The notes beneath the pieces are model-generated. The model was not told the DNA's origin. It saw only the letters and a program-made list of their open reading frames with translations, and made no database searches. A program made the translations under genes and the position numbers. 64,000 bases of DNA, taken from JAGWBD01 sp965220615. GTDB lineage: Bacteria > Chloroflexota > Anaerolineae > Aggregatilineales > Phototrophicaceae. Of this stretch, positions 1 to 9,155 are shown one piece after another. The number at the start of each line of letters is the position of its first letter. The stretch's first letter is position 1. The stretch spans positions 248,001 through 312,000 of the forward strand of contig CBDCQL010000002.1 in assembly GCA_965220615.1 (NCBI GenBank), written 5' to 3'.

Positions 1-378
<378 letters not shown>

Positions 379-394
379 GCGAAGGGAGTCCAGG

Positions 395-862
395 ATGCCA
401 AGAAGAAACCGTCCGCCCAAACGCGCAGTGGCGCCGGATACCAAATACAGCAACGTGCACATCGCCATGTTCATCAATCGCATGATGCATGGCGGCAAGA
501 AAAGCACCGCCGCCCGCGTGATGTACAAGGCGCTGGACATCGTTGAGGAGCGCGCCAGGCGGGACCCGGTCGAGGTCTTTGAGCAGGCCCTGCGTAACGT
601 GCAGCCGACGGTAGAGGTCAAGCCCAAGCGAGTCGGCGGCTCAACCTATCAGGTACCGATCGAGGTGGCCGGCGATCGTTCGCTGACCCTCGCCATGCGC
701 TGGATCCTGGAGTTTTCGAGGGCGCGCGGCGGGCGCGGCATGCACGAGAAACTGGCGGCCGAATTGATGGACGCGGCCAACAGCCAGGGCAACGCCATCA
801 AGCGTCGCGACGACACCCATCGTATGGCGGAGGCGAACCGCGCCTTCGCCCATTTTCGCTAG
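395..862 (+). CDS. rpsG: 30S ribosomal protein S7
   Basis: S7 (155 residues, normal length) nucleates assembly of the 30S head and binds 16S rRNA. The protein begins MPRRNRPPKR and carries the family blocks MMHGGKKSTAARVMYKALD and PIEVAGDRSLTLAMRWI. The ATG at 395 was chosen because it gives the conserved N terminus; longer in-frame extensions run back into rpsL. It lies between rpsL and fusA in the standard str order and is presumably co-transcribed with them. Confidence 0.97.
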   Translation: MPRRNRPPKRAVAPDTKYSNVHIAMFINRMMHGGKKSTAARVMYKALDIVEERARRDPVEVFEQALRNVQPTVEVKPKRVGGSTYQVPIEVAGDRSLTLAMRWILEFSRARGGRGMHEKLAAELMDAANSQGNAIKRRDDTHRMAEANRAFAHFR

Positions 863-898
863 CGTTTTGTGGACAGGCAGGAGAACGCAGGCAAGCGT

Positions 899-3022
899 AT
901 GAGCACCAGGGCTGCAGGCACCCTTGATCTCAATCGGGTGCGCAACATCGGCATCATCGCCCATATTGATGCCGGCAAGACGACCACAACCGAGCGTGTG
1001 CTGTACTACACCGGTATGGTGCACCGCATCGGCGAGGTTCACGATGGCGCGGCGACCACCGACTACATGGCGCAGGAGCGCGAACGCGGCATCACCATCA
1101 CCTCGGCGGCGGTCAGCGCCAGCTGGAACGATCACCAGGTCAACATCATCGATACGCCCGGCCACGTGGACTTCACGGCCGAGGTGCAGCGCAGTCTGCG
1201 CGTGCTGGATGGCGGCGTGGTCGTATTCGATGGTGTCGCCGGTGTTGAGCCGCAGTCCGAGACGGTGTGGCGTCAGGCCGACGATTACCAGGTGCCACGC
1301 ATTTGCTTCATCAACAAGATGGACCGCACCGGCGCCGACTTTGGTCGCTGCGTGCAGATGATTGGCGAGCGACTCGGGGCGAATCCGGTGCCGATACAGA
1401 TGCCCTATGGCGAGGGCGAGGCCTTCGCCGGCATCATCGACCTGATCACCATGGAACTCGTGACCTCGGGCGACGCGCTGGGCAGCGAAATCAAACGCTT
1501 CCGGATCCCGGAAAGCCATCGGGAACAGGCCGAGACCATGCGCGCCGAGATGATCGAGATGGTTGTCGAGGTGGACGATTACCTCACCGAGAAATTTCTG
1601 CTCGAGGAAGCGATCACCAACGATGAATTGCTGGGCGCCCTGCGCGCCGGCACCTTGAGCAACAGCCTGCAACCGGTGCTCTGTGGCTCCGCGCTGAAGA
1701 ATCGCGGTGTGCAGGACCTGTTGGACCGCGTCGTCGACTTTTTGCCCTCGCCGCTGGACGTTCCGCCGGTGGAAGGCGTCAATCCGAAGACCGGCGAAGC
1801 GGTCTCGCGCGCGCCTTCAGATGAGGAACCGGTGGCTGCGCTGGTCTTCAAGATCGTGACGGACCCCTTTGTGGGGCGGCTGGCCTTCTTCCGCGTCTAT
1901 TCCGGCGTCTTGCGCACGGGCACCATGCTGCAAAATTCGACCAGTGAAAAGCGCGAACGCATCGGCCGCATCGTGCGCATGTTCGCCGACCGGCGCGAAG
2001 ACGTGGATGCCGTGCATGCCGGCGACATCGCCGCCATTCCGGGCCTCAAGACCACCTTCACCGGCGATACCCTTTGCGACCGCAACCATCAGGTCGTGCT
2101 GGAGCAGATCAGCTTTCCAGAACCCGTCATTGAGGTTGCCATCGAGCCCAACACTCGCGGCGACCAGGACCGGATGGGCATTGCCCTGCAGCGCCTGGCG
2201 GAAGAAGATCCGACCTTCAAGGTCGAGGTGGACGACAAGTTGGGCCAGACGCGCATCCGCGGTATGGGCGAGTTGCATCTGGAGGTGCTGGTCGACCGCA
2301 TGATGCGCGAATTCGGCGTGGATGCCCGCGTGGGCCGGCCGCGGGTCGCCTATCGAGAGGCGATCACCCGCTCCGCCCGCGTCGACACAATCTTCCGGCG
2401 CCAGACGGGCGGGTCCGGCCAGTTTGCGCGCGTGACGGTGGACTATGAACCGCTCGCCGAGGAAGAGCAGGAGCTGGCGCGGGACGGGTTGCTTTTCGAA
2501 AACAACATTCGCGGCGGTGCCATTCCCCAGGAGTTCATCCGTCCGGTTGAAAATGGCATCCGCGAGGCCATGCAGGGTGGCGTACTGGCCGGCTACCCGG
2601 TGGTTGGCCTGAAGGCCAGCCTGGTGGATGGCAGCCATCACGAGGTGGATTCGAGCGAGATCGCCTTCAAGATCGCCGGGTCAATGAATCTCAAGGAAGG
2701 CGTTCAGAAGGCCGGCCCCGTTTTGCTGGAGCCGACCATGAGCGTCGAGGTTGTCGCGCCGGATGATTACACCGGCCCCGTGGTCGGAGACCTGTCCGCC
2801 CGGCGCGGCGTCGTGCAGGGGATGGAGCCCCGTGGTGACGGCTCCTCCTCCATTCGCGCCAGCGTGCCGCTGGGCGAGATGTTCGGCTATGCCACGGGCC
2901 TGCGCAACCTGACCCAGGGCCGCGGCAATTTCACCATGGAATTCGACAGGTATGCGACAGCGCCGCCCGCCATCGCTGACGGGGTCATGCATGGCGGCGG
3001 TCAGGTGTCAGTTCGTTCGTAA
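899..3022 (+). CDS. fusA: Elongation factor G
   Basis: Translocase GTPase of about 707 residues that moves tRNA and mRNA through the ribosome. The P-loop AHIDAGKT (residues 21-28), the DTPGHVDF switch and the NKMD specificity motif are intact, and domains II-V follow at the usual length. The start is taken as ATG 899; an in-frame GTG at 869 would add ten residues of no obvious family match. An AGGAG at 879-883 sits rather far (15 bases) from ATG 899, so the exact start is less certain than the gene. It lies between rpsG and tuf. Confidence 0.95.
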   Translation: MSTRAAGTLDLNRVRNIGIIAHIDAGKTTTTERVLYYTGMVHRIGEVHDGAATTDYMAQERERGITITSAAVSASWNDHQVNIIDTPGHVDFTAEVQRSLRVLDGGVVVFDGVAGVEPQSETVWRQADDYQVPRICFINKMDRTGADFGRCVQMIGERLGANPVPIQMPYGEGEAFAGIIDLITMELVTSGDALGSEIKRFRIPESHREQAETMRAEMIEMVVEVDDYLTEKFLLEEAITNDELLGALRAGTLSNSLQPVLCGSALKNRGVQDLLDRVVDFLPSPLDVPPVEGVNPKTGEAVSRAPSDEEPVAALVFKIVTDPFVGRLAFFRVYSGVLRTGTMLQNSTSEKRERIGRIVRMFADRREDVDAVHAGDIAAIPGLKTTFTGDTLCDRNHQVVLEQISFPEPVIEVAIEPNTRGDQDRMGIALQRLAEEDPTFKVEVDDKLGQTRIRGMGELHLEVLVDRMMREFGVDARVGRPRVAYREAITRSARVDTIFRRQTGGSGQFARVTVDYEPLAEEEQELARDGLLFENNIRGGAIPQEFIRPVENGIREAMQGGVLAGYPVVGLKASLVDGSHHEVDSSEIAFKIAGSMNLKEGVQKAGPVLLEPTMSVEVVAPDDYTGPVVGDLSARRGVVQGMEPRGDGSSSIRASVPLGEMFGYATGLRNLTQGRGNFTMEFDRYATAPPAIADGVMHGGGQVSVRS

Positions 3023-3065
3023 GGCGCGGTGGCGCCAGATTGTTTGCAGCAGGCAAGAGGAAAAC

Positions 3066-4265
3066 ATGGGCAAGCAAAAGTTCGACCGCAGCAAACCGCA
3101 CGTCAATATCGGCACCATCGGACACGTCGACCACGGCAAGACGACGTTGACGGCCGCCATCACCAAGGTGCTGAACATGGCCGGCCGCGCCAAACTGATG
3201 GCCTACGAGGAAATCGACAGCGCGCCGGAAGAGAAGGCCCGGGGCATCACCATCAACATCCGTCACGTGGAGTACGAGACCGAGAACCGGCACTACGCCC
3301 ACGTGGACTGCCCCGGCCACCGCGACTACATCAAGAACATGATTACCGGCGCGGCGCAAATGGATGGCGCCATTCTGGTGGTCAGCGCGCCGGACGGGCC
3401 GATGCCGCAGACGCGCGAGCACGTCCTGCTGGCGCGTCAGGTGGAAGTGCCGGCGATGGTCGTCTACCTCAACAAGATCGACCAGATGGACGACGAGGAA
3501 TTGCTGGAACTGGTCGAGCTGGAACTGGCAGAATTGCTGGACAGCTACGGCTTCCCCGAGGATACGCCCATCGTGCGCGGCTCGGCGCTGGCGGCCATGG
3601 AGAGCGACAGCAATGACCCCGACGCGCCCGAGTACGCCTCCATTCTGGAGTTGATGGGTACGGTGGACGAGTGGATTCCGACGCCGGTGCGTGAAGAGGA
3701 CCGTCCTTTCCTGATGCCGATCGAGGACGTCTTTTCCATCAAGGGCCGCGGCACTGTGGTCACCGGACGCGTCGAGCGCGGCCGCCTGACCAAGGGCGAG
3801 GAAATCGACATCGTCGGTCTGCGCGACGCAATCGACAAAACGGTCGTCACCGGCATCGAGATGTTCTACAAGGAACTGGATGCAGCGGTGGCGGGCGACA
3901 ACGCCGGCATTCTGCTGCGTGGCAAGACGCGTGACGAGGTTGAGCGCGGTCAGGTGCTGGCTCGCACTGGCAGCATTGAGCCGCACAAGCGCTTCAAGAG
4001 CCAGGTCTACGTGCTGCGTCGCGACGAGGGAGGCCGCCACAAGGCCTTCTTCCCTGGCTACCGTCCGCAGTTCTACATTCGCACCATGGATGTCACTGGC
4101 ACCATCAATCTGCCGGAAGGCGTGGAAATGGTCATGCCTGGCGACAACGTGGAGCTGGAAGTGGAATTGATCATCCCGGTCGCGCTGGAGCAGGGTTCGA
4201 AGTTTGCCATTCGCGAGGGTGGTCTGACGGTCGGCGCCGGTTCCATCACCGAGATTCTGGACTGA
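3066..4265 (+). CDS. tuf: Elongation factor Tu
   Basis: GTPase that delivers aminoacyl-tRNA to the ribosome; 399 residues, typical length. GHVDHGKT is at residues 19-26, followed by DCPGHRDYIKNM and an NKID guanine-specificity motif. The start is the ATG preceded by AGAGGA, giving the canonical MGKQKF-type N terminus; the longer frame reaching into fusA is rejected. It closes the str group. The 62-base gap to rpsJ contains a GC-rich imperfect dyad (GGCGCCGG near 4273 with CCGGCGTCC near 4298) that could be a weak attenuator, but no T-run follows. Confidence 0.97.
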   Translation: MGKQKFDRSKPHVNIGTIGHVDHGKTTLTAAITKVLNMAGRAKLMAYEEIDSAPEEKARGITINIRHVEYETENRHYAHVDCPGHRDYIKNMITGAAQMDGAILVVSAPDGPMPQTREHVLLARQVEVPAMVVYLNKIDQMDDEELLELVELELAELLDSYGFPEDTPIVRGSALAAMESDSNDPDAPEYASILELMGTVDEWIPTPVREEDRPFLMPIEDVFSIKGRGTVVTGRVERGRLTKGEEIDIVGLRDAIDKTVVTGIEMFYKELDAAVAGDNAGILLRGKTRDEVERGQVLARTGSIEPHKRFKSQVYVLRRDEGGRHKAFFPGYRPQFYIRTMDVTGTINLPEGVEMVMPGDNVELEVELIIPVALEQGSKFAIREGGLTVGAGSITEILD

Positions 4266-4327
4266 GCTGCGGGCGCCGGGGGCGGGCAACCCCGTCACCG
4301 GCGTCCCCTGTGAGTGAGACGAGGTTT

Positions 4328-4639
4328 ATGGCCGCAAAAAGCAGGATCCGGATCCGACTGAAGGCATACGATCATCGCGTGCTGGACCAGTCCGCGAGTC
4401 GTATTGTGGAAACGGCCGAACGCACCGGCGCCAGCGTGGTGGGGCCCGTGCCCCTGCCCACGCGCATTGAGCGCTTCACCGTGCGGCGCTCGCCGTTTAT
4501 CGACAAGACCTCGCAGGAGCACTTCGAGATTCGCACCCACAAGCGCCTGATCGACGTGCTGGACCCGGACAGCCGGACCATCGACACGTTGATGCGGCTG
4601 AACCTGCCGGCCGGCGTGGATATCGAAATCAGGATTTGA
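4328..4639 (+). CDS. rpsJ: 30S ribosomal protein S10
   Basis: S10 (103 residues), a 30S head protein that also acts as NusE in antitermination in well-studied bacteria. It contains the family blocks RIRLKAYDHRVLDQS and HFEIRTHKRLIDVLDP. ATG 4328 is preferred over the in-frame GTG at 4310 because GACGAGG lies at the right distance and the shorter protein has the normal family length. It heads the S10 cluster and is followed by two small hairpins before rplC. Confidence 0.96.
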   Translation: MAAKSRIRIRLKAYDHRVLDQSASRIVETAERTGASVVGPVPLPTRIERFTVRRSPFIDKTSQEHFEIRTHKRLIDVLDPDSRTIDTLMRLNLPAGVDIEIRI

Positions 4640-4646
4640 CCCGCAA

Positions 4647-4704
4647 GCAGGCCTGCCCGGCCTGCCGCTGCGCTGAAATCGCGGGGTTGCGTCCCCGCGG
4701 GAGG
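4647..4704 (+). promoter_or_regulatory. Two consecutive hairpins ending at the rplC ribosome binding site
   Basis: A first stem pairs GCAGGC (4647-4652) with GCCTGC (4660-4665). A second, perfect seven-pair stem joins CGCGGGG (4680-4686) to CCCCGCG (4693-4699) with a six-base loop. The second stem touches the rplC Shine-Dalgarno (GGGAGG, 4699-4704). In Escherichia coli the S10 operon is controlled by L4 at the S10 leader; a control point here, between rpsJ and rplC, is an inference from structure only. Confidence 0.4.
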
Positions 4705-4709
4705 TCAGG

Positions 4710-5366
4710 ATGAAGGGCATTATCGGTAAGAAGGTTGGCATGACCCAGGTGTTTGACGAACGTGGTGACGTCATCCCCGTCACGGTCATTGAGGCCGGCC
4801 CCTGCTACGTGACCCAGGTGCGAAGCGCGAAGCGCGACGGTTACACCGCCATCCAGCTGGGATTTGGCGAGACCAAACCCCGCCGCCTGACTCGCGGTCA
4901 GCTGGGCCATCTGCAGCGCAACAATTTGCCGGCCCTGCGCTACCTGCGTGAGTTTCGCATTCGTGAGGGCGAACCCGACGTCGAGGAGGGTCAGCAAATA
5001 AACGCCGACGTCTTCGAGGTCGGCGACCGCGTCGACGTCATCGGCAAGAGCAAGGGCCGCGGCTTTCAGGGCACGATCAAGCGTCACGGTTTCCGGCGGC
5101 AGCCGAAGACCCATGGCCAATCCGACCGCGAGCGCGCACCGGGTTCGATCGGCGCCGGCTCCACGCCGGGCCGCGTCATCAAGGGCATGCGCATGGCGGG
5201 TCGCATGGGCAACGATCGCATTACGATGCAGAACCTGGAAGTTGTCGTGGTGGATGCAGAGAAAAACCTGATCGCAGTCAAGGGGTCGATACCTGGCACC
5301 CGCGGCGGCATCGTCATGTTGAAACCCGCGCGCGAGCGTAGACGCACGCGGCGCGAGAGGAGCTGA
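4710..5366 (+). CDS. rplC: 50S ribosomal protein L3
   Basis: L3 (218 residues) is an early-assembly 50S protein near the peptidyl transferase centre. The N terminus MKGIIGKKVGMTQVFDE and the block SIGAGSTPGRVIKGMRMAGR are diagnostic. The ATG follows GGGAGGTCAGG. The C-terminal tail is short and arginine-rich. It is followed after five bases by rplD, so the two are surely co-transcribed. A perfect hairpin abuts its ribosome binding site. Confidence 0.97.
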   Translation: MKGIIGKKVGMTQVFDERGDVIPVTVIEAGPCYVTQVRSAKRDGYTAIQLGFGETKPRRLTRGQLGHLQRNNLPALRYLREFRIREGEPDVEEGQQINADVFEVGDRVDVIGKSKGRGFQGTIKRHGFRRQPKTHGQSDRERAPGSIGAGSTPGRVIKGMRMAGRMGNDRITMQNLEVVVVDAEKNLIAVKGSIPGTRGGIVMLKPARERRRTRRERS

Positions 5367-5371
5367 CGGCC

Positions 5372-5998
5372 ATGCAGGTACCGGTGCTGGACCAGAGTGG
5401 CAGGGAAGTGCAACAGATCGAGTTGCCGCCCGACATTTTTGGCGTCGAGGTCAACGTAGGCCTGATGCATCAGGCCTACGTGCGGCAAATGGCGAATGCC
5501 CGCCAGGGAAGCCACAAGACCAAGACGCGCAGCGAAGTCCGTCTGACGAAAGCCAAATGGTACCGGCAGAAGGGCACCGGGCGCGCCAGGCACGGCGCCC
5601 GCAGCGCGCCCATTTTTGTCGGCGGTGGCGTGGCCCACGGCCCGCGTCCGCGCAAGTACACCAAGGCCATGCCGCGCAAGATGCGCCGTGGCGCCATCCG
5701 CTCCGCCCTGAGCGCGCTGGCCCGCGACGACCAGTTGATATTTGTCGACCGGCTGCAGGCCGACCGGCCCAAGACCAGCGAAATGCGTGAAACCATCAGG
5801 ACGCTGGCGGGCGATGGCAAGACCCTGGTGCTGCTGGCGGAGCGCGACGAAAACGTGCAGCGCGGCATCAGAAACCTGCCACAGGTGCGCTGGCTGCGGG
5901 CCAATCTGCTGAACATCCGTGACCTGCTGGGGCACGACAAGGTCATCGTTCCGCTGGACGCGCTGGACACCATCCAGCTCATCTGGGGCCAGGAGTAG
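5372..5998 (+). CDS. rplD: 50S ribosomal protein L4
   Basis: L4 (208 residues) lines the 50S exit tunnel through an extended loop and, in enterobacteria, represses its own operon. The loop region, with KWYRQKGTGRARHGARSAPI and GPRPRKYTKAMPRKMRR, is well conserved, and the globular part with its Rossmann-like C terminus is complete. It lies in the standard position between rplC and rplW with only five bases on either side. Whether it also regulates here is unknown. Confidence 0.97.
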   Translation: MQVPVLDQSGREVQQIELPPDIFGVEVNVGLMHQAYVRQMANARQGSHKTKTRSEVRLTKAKWYRQKGTGRARHGARSAPIFVGGGVAHGPRPRKYTKAMPRKMRRGAIRSALSALARDDQLIFVDRLQADRPKTSEMRETIRTLAGDGKTLVLLAERDENVQRGIRNLPQVRWLRANLLNIRDLLGHDKVIVPLDALDTIQLIWGQE

Positions 5999-6003
5999 CA
6001 GGC

Positions 6004-6300
6004 ATGCCCGAGCTTCACATCTACGACGTCATCCGGCGACCGGTCATCACGGAAAAGGCGACCGTTCAGGCCGATGAACTCAACCAGTACGTTTTTGAAG
6101 TCGACCGTCGGGCCAACAAGATCCAGATCCGGGAGGCGGTCGAGGTCATCTTCGAGGTCAGCGTGACCAAGGTGCGCACCATGGTGCAGCCGGCCAAGCG
6201 CGGTCGTCGCGGCAGGGACTGGATGATGCGCACGAAAGAATGGAAGAAGGCCATCGTGACGTTGGCGCCTGGCGACGAAATCGACCTGTTCAATCCATGA
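6004..6300 (+). CDS. rplW: 50S ribosomal protein L23
   Basis: L23 (98 residues) sits at the tunnel exit, where trigger factor and SRP dock. The start IYDVIRRPVITEKAT and the core NKIQIREAVEVIF are family signatures, and the length is typical. It overlaps nothing and is followed after 22 bases by rplB. No oddities are seen. Confidence 0.95.
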   Translation: MPELHIYDVIRRPVITEKATVQADELNQYVFEVDRRANKIQIREAVEVIFEVSVTKVRTMVQPAKRGRRGRDWMMRTKEWKKAIVTLAPGDEIDLFNP

Positions 6301-6322
6301 ACGGTGGAGGCGAGGGATAACG

Positions 6323-7159
6323 ATGCCGGTCAAGGTCTACAAGCCCACCTCCGCCGGCCGGCGGGGGATGACGGGCCATACCTTCGAGGAGGTCACGAAG
6401 AAGCGGCCGGAGCGTTCGCTGACGGAAGCGCTGCGGCGCAAGGGCGGGCGCAACAATACCGGGCGCATCACCGTGCGTCACCGCGGCGGCGGGCACAAGA
6501 GGCGCTACCGCATCATTGATTTCAAGCGCGACCGCCTCGACGCGGAGGCGGAGGTGATCGCCATCGAATACGACCCCAACCGTTCGGCGCGCATTGCCCT
6601 GGTGCAGTATGAGGACGGCGAAAAGCGTTACATTATCGCGCCGCTGGGGCTGAGGGTCGGCGACCGCATCGGCAACGGCAGTGAGAACACCAACCTGCGC
6701 ACGGGCGATGCCCTGGCGCTGGGCGATATTCCGCTGGGTACGATGATTCACAATATCGAATTGCAGCCCGGCAGGGGCGGCCAGCTGGCGCGCGCGGCGG
6801 GTACCTCAGCCCAGTTGATGGCCCGTGAGGGCGACTGGGCGCAGGTGCGTCTTCCCAGCGGGGAAGTGCGCCTGATTCACAACCGCTGCAAGGCCACGAT
6901 CGGTCAGGTCGGCAACACGGATCACGGCAACATCAAGATCGGCAAGGCGGGTCGCAAACGCTGGCTGGGCTGGCGCCCCACAGTGCGCGGCTCGGCCATG
7001 GACCCTGCCAGCCATCCACACGGCGGTGGCGAAGGGCGCTCGCCGATCGGTATGCCGGGGCCCAAGACGCCCTGGGGCAAGCCGGCGCTGGGCAAGCGCA
7101 CACGTCGCAACAAGCGAACCAATCGCTACATCATTCGTCGGCGTGGCCGGCGGCGGTAG
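6323..7159 (+). CDS. rplB: 50S ribosomal protein L2
   Basis: L2 (278 residues) is needed for subunit joining and peptidyl transfer. It shows the N-terminal PTSAGRRGMTG block, RHRGGGHKRRYRIIDF, and the C-terminal signature VRGSAMDPASHPHGGGEGR that carries the essential histidine. ATG 6323 follows a GGAGGCGAGGG-like site. The C terminus ends in the usual arginine/lysine-rich tail. It precedes rpsS in canonical order. Confidence 0.97.
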   Translation: MPVKVYKPTSAGRRGMTGHTFEEVTKKRPERSLTEALRRKGGRNNTGRITVRHRGGGHKRRYRIIDFKRDRLDAEAEVIAIEYDPNRSARIALVQYEDGEKRYIIAPLGLRVGDRIGNGSENTNLRTGDALALGDIPLGTMIHNIELQPGRGGQLARAAGTSAQLMAREGDWAQVRLPSGEVRLIHNRCKATIGQVGNTDHGNIKIGKAGRKRWLGWRPTVRGSAMDPASHPHGGGEGRSPIGMPGPKTPWGKPALGKRTRRNKRTNRYIIRRRGRRR

Positions 7160-7177
7160 CAGAGGGGGACGGAGCGA

Positions 7178-7456
7178 ATGTCACGTTCACTGAAGAAGGG
7201 GCCGTTCGTCAGCCACAAGCTGATGCGCAAGATCGAGCGGCTCAACCAGCAAAACCAGAAGACTGTGGTGCGCACCTGGAGCCGCGCCAGCACGATCTTC
7301 CCGCAGATGGTGGGCCACACCATTGCGGTGCATGACGGCCGGCGCCACGTTCCCATTTACATCACCGAGAACATGGTCGGCCACAAACTGGGTGAATTCG
7401 CCCCAACCCGCACCTACCGCGGCCATCTGGTCGAACGTAAAAGGCGTGTGGTGTAA
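7178..7456 (+). CDS. rpsS: 30S ribosomal protein S19
   Basis: S19 (92 residues) of the 30S head contacts 16S rRNA helices near the A-site tRNA. The N terminus SRSLKKGPFVSHKL and the motif SRASTIFPQMVGHTIAVHDG are diagnostic. The gene ends two bases before the rplV start, which suggests translational coupling. Confidence 0.96.
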   Translation: MSRSLKKGPFVSHKLMRKIERLNQQNQKTVVRTWSRASTIFPQMVGHTIAVHDGRRHVPIYITENMVGHKLGEFAPTRTYRGHLVERKRRVV

Positions 7457-7458
7457 TC

Positions 7459-7797
7459 ATGGACGTTCGGGCAACCGCCAGACACTTACCCATTTCGGCG
7501 CGCAAGCTGCGCCTGGTCATCGACCAGGTGCGCGGCATGGACGCGGACCAGGCATTGACCGTGCTGGAGTTCATGCCGAAGAAAGGCGCGGACTTCACCG
7601 GCAAGGCCGTGGCCTCCGCGCTGGCCAATGCCGAAAACAATTTCGACCTGAACCGGAACGCGATGTTCATTTCCACCATTCATGCCGACGAAGGCGTGAC
7701 CCTGAAACGCATGAAGGCCGGCGCGCGCGGTCGCTACAAGCCGCGCCTGCGCCGCACCTCGCATCTCACGGTCATCCTGTCCGAACGAGGGGAGTAA
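7459..7797 (+). CDS. rplV: 50S ribosomal protein L22
   Basis: L22 (112 residues) reaches into the exit tunnel with a beta hairpin. The block RHLPISARKLRLVIDQVRGM and the tail RGRYKPRLRRTSHLTVIL, which includes the hairpin and final strand, are present. It sits between rpsS and rpsC with very short spacers. Confidence 0.96.
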   Translation: MDVRATARHLPISARKLRLVIDQVRGMDADQALTVLEFMPKKGADFTGKAVASALANAENNFDLNRNAMFISTIHADEGVTLKRMKAGARGRYKPRLRRTSHLTVILSERGE

Positions 7798-7803
7798 GCA
7801 GCC

Positions 7804-8481
7804 ATGGGTCGCAAGGTACATCCCGTTGGCTTCCGCCTGAAAATCATCCGGGACTGGGACGCGCGCTGGTACGCCGAACGGCAGCAATACCGGGACCTGC
7901 TGCAGGAAGATTTCGCGATCCGCCGCTACATTGGCAACCAGGGCCCGCGCTCGGCCATCTCGCGCGTGGAGATCGAGCGTTATCCGAACCAGTTGGTCAT
8001 AAACATCCACACGGCGCGGCCGGGCATTGTGATCGGTCGCAAGGGTGAAGCCGTCAAGCAGATGCGCAGCGATCTCGAAAAGTTGACGGATGGCAAGAAG
8101 GTCAAGGTGGAAGTCAGCGAGATCGACAAGCCGGACACCGACGCGAAGCTGGTGGCCGAAAACATTTCGGGCCAGCTGGAACGGCGTATCGGCCACAGCC
8201 GCGCCATCAAACGCGCGATTGGCCAGGCCATGCGTCAGGGCGCCCAGGGCATTCGCATCGAGGTTAGCGGTCGCCTGGGCGGCTCCGACATGGCCCGCCG
8301 TGAGTGGCAGACCGAGGGCCGCATTCCGCGCAACACCCTGCGCGCGGACGTGGACTATGGCACGGCCGAGGCCCTGACGACCTTTGGCCGCATCGGCGTC
8401 AAGGTCTGGGTCTACAACGGCGAAGTCCTCGATTACGGGGAGATCGGGCGGGCGCGTGTCGGCGCCGGCGGGCCCGGCTAG
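7804..8481 (+). CDS. rpsC: 30S ribosomal protein S3
   Basis: S3 (225 residues) lies at the mRNA entry and contributes to helicase activity. It has the N-terminal GRKVHPVGFRLKIIRDWDA block, a KH domain with GRKGE (about residues 79-83), and the C-terminal SGRLGGSDMARREWQTEG segment. The tail is short and glycine-rich. Order and spacing are canonical. Confidence 0.97.
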   Translation: MGRKVHPVGFRLKIIRDWDARWYAERQQYRDLLQEDFAIRRYIGNQGPRSAISRVEIERYPNQLVINIHTARPGIVIGRKGEAVKQMRSDLEKLTDGKKVKVEVSEIDKPDTDAKLVAENISGQLERRIGHSRAIKRAIGQAMRQGAQGIRIEVSGRLGGSDMARREWQTEGRIPRNTLRADVDYGTAEALTTFGRIGVKVWVYNGEVLDYGEIGRARVGAGGPG

Positions 8482-8496
8482 GCAGGAGAAACAACC

Positions 8497-8931
8497 ATGT
8501 TAATGCCCAAGCGGGTCAAGTGGCGCAAACAGAGTCGCGGCCGCATGCGCGGGACGGCGCAACGCGGCAACCGTGTACAGTTTGGCGAATATGGCTTGCA
8601 GGCTACTGAACCGGTCTGGATGACCAGCCGGCAAATTGAGGCGGCGCGCCGCACGATGGTGCGCTACGTACGGCGTCGGGGCAAGGTCTGGATCCGCGTT
8701 TTTCCGGACAAGCCGGTCACGCAGAAGGCAGCGGAGACGCGCATGGGCAAGGGCAAGGGATCGGTCGAGAAGTGGGTAGCCGTCATCCGCCCGGGTCGCG
8801 TGCTCTTCGAAATGGGCGGCATCAGCGAGGAAGAGGCCCGCGAGGCCCTGCGCCTGGCGTCCTACAAGCTGCCCTGCAAGACCCGGATTATCAAGCGCAT
8901 CGACCCGATTTCCGGCCAGGAGTTGAACTGA
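8497..8931 (+). CDS. rplP: 50S ribosomal protein L16
   Basis: L16 (144 residues) helps organise the tRNA-binding part of the 50S. The start MLMPKRVKWRKQSRGRM and the signature VRRRGKVWIRVFPDKPVTQK are typical, as is the ETRMGKGKGSVEKW block. Its TGA overlaps the rpmC ATG by one base (TGATG), a coupling arrangement. Confidence 0.97.
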   Translation: MLMPKRVKWRKQSRGRMRGTAQRGNRVQFGEYGLQATEPVWMTSRQIEAARRTMVRYVRRRGKVWIRVFPDKPVTQKAAETRMGKGKGSVEKWVAVIRPGRVLFEMGGISEEEAREALRLASYKLPCKTRIIKRIDPISGQELN

Positions 8932-9155
8932 TGCACATCAGCGAAATACGGGCCATGGACCGGGAGGCCATTCTCGATGCGATCGAGGACCTCAGGGCGA
9001 CGCACTTTCGGCTGCGCCTGGAAAAGGCCTCCGGACAGCTGGCCAACCCCAACGTGGTCCGCGAGACCAAACGAGATATTGCCCGTTGCCTGACCGTTCT
9101 GCGTGAGCGCGAACTGGCGGCTGACATGGCAGGTGAGGACAGGGACGATGCCTGA
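8931..9155 (+). CDS. rpmC: 50S ribosomal protein L29
   Basis: L29 (74 residues), a two-helix 50S protein beside L23 at the tunnel exit. It begins MHISEIRAMDREAILDAI and contains LRATHFRLRLEKASGQLANP, the family core. ATG 8931 overlaps the rplP stop by one base. A longer in-frame reading that begins inside rplP is not needed. It overlaps rpsQ by eight bases. The acidic C-terminal tail is slightly longer than average. Confidence 0.93.
   Translation: MHISEIRAMDREAILDAIEDLRATHFRLRLEKASGQLANPNVVRETKRDIARCLTVLRERELAADMAGEDRDDA

Noticed and set aside
641..1672. 343-codon open frame on the minus strand across rpsG and fusA
   Set aside because: It is antisense to two certain genes, its product is His/Gly-rich low-complexity text typical of reversed GC-rich codons, and it has no recognisable domain.
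2985..4298. 437-codon open frame on the minus strand opposite tuf
   Set aside because: It mirrors the EF-Tu gene for its whole length; only third-position GC bias keeps it open.
4273..4306. Terminator between tuf and rpsJ
   Set aside because: The stem is bulged, and no T-run follows; the genes may well be co-transcribed.
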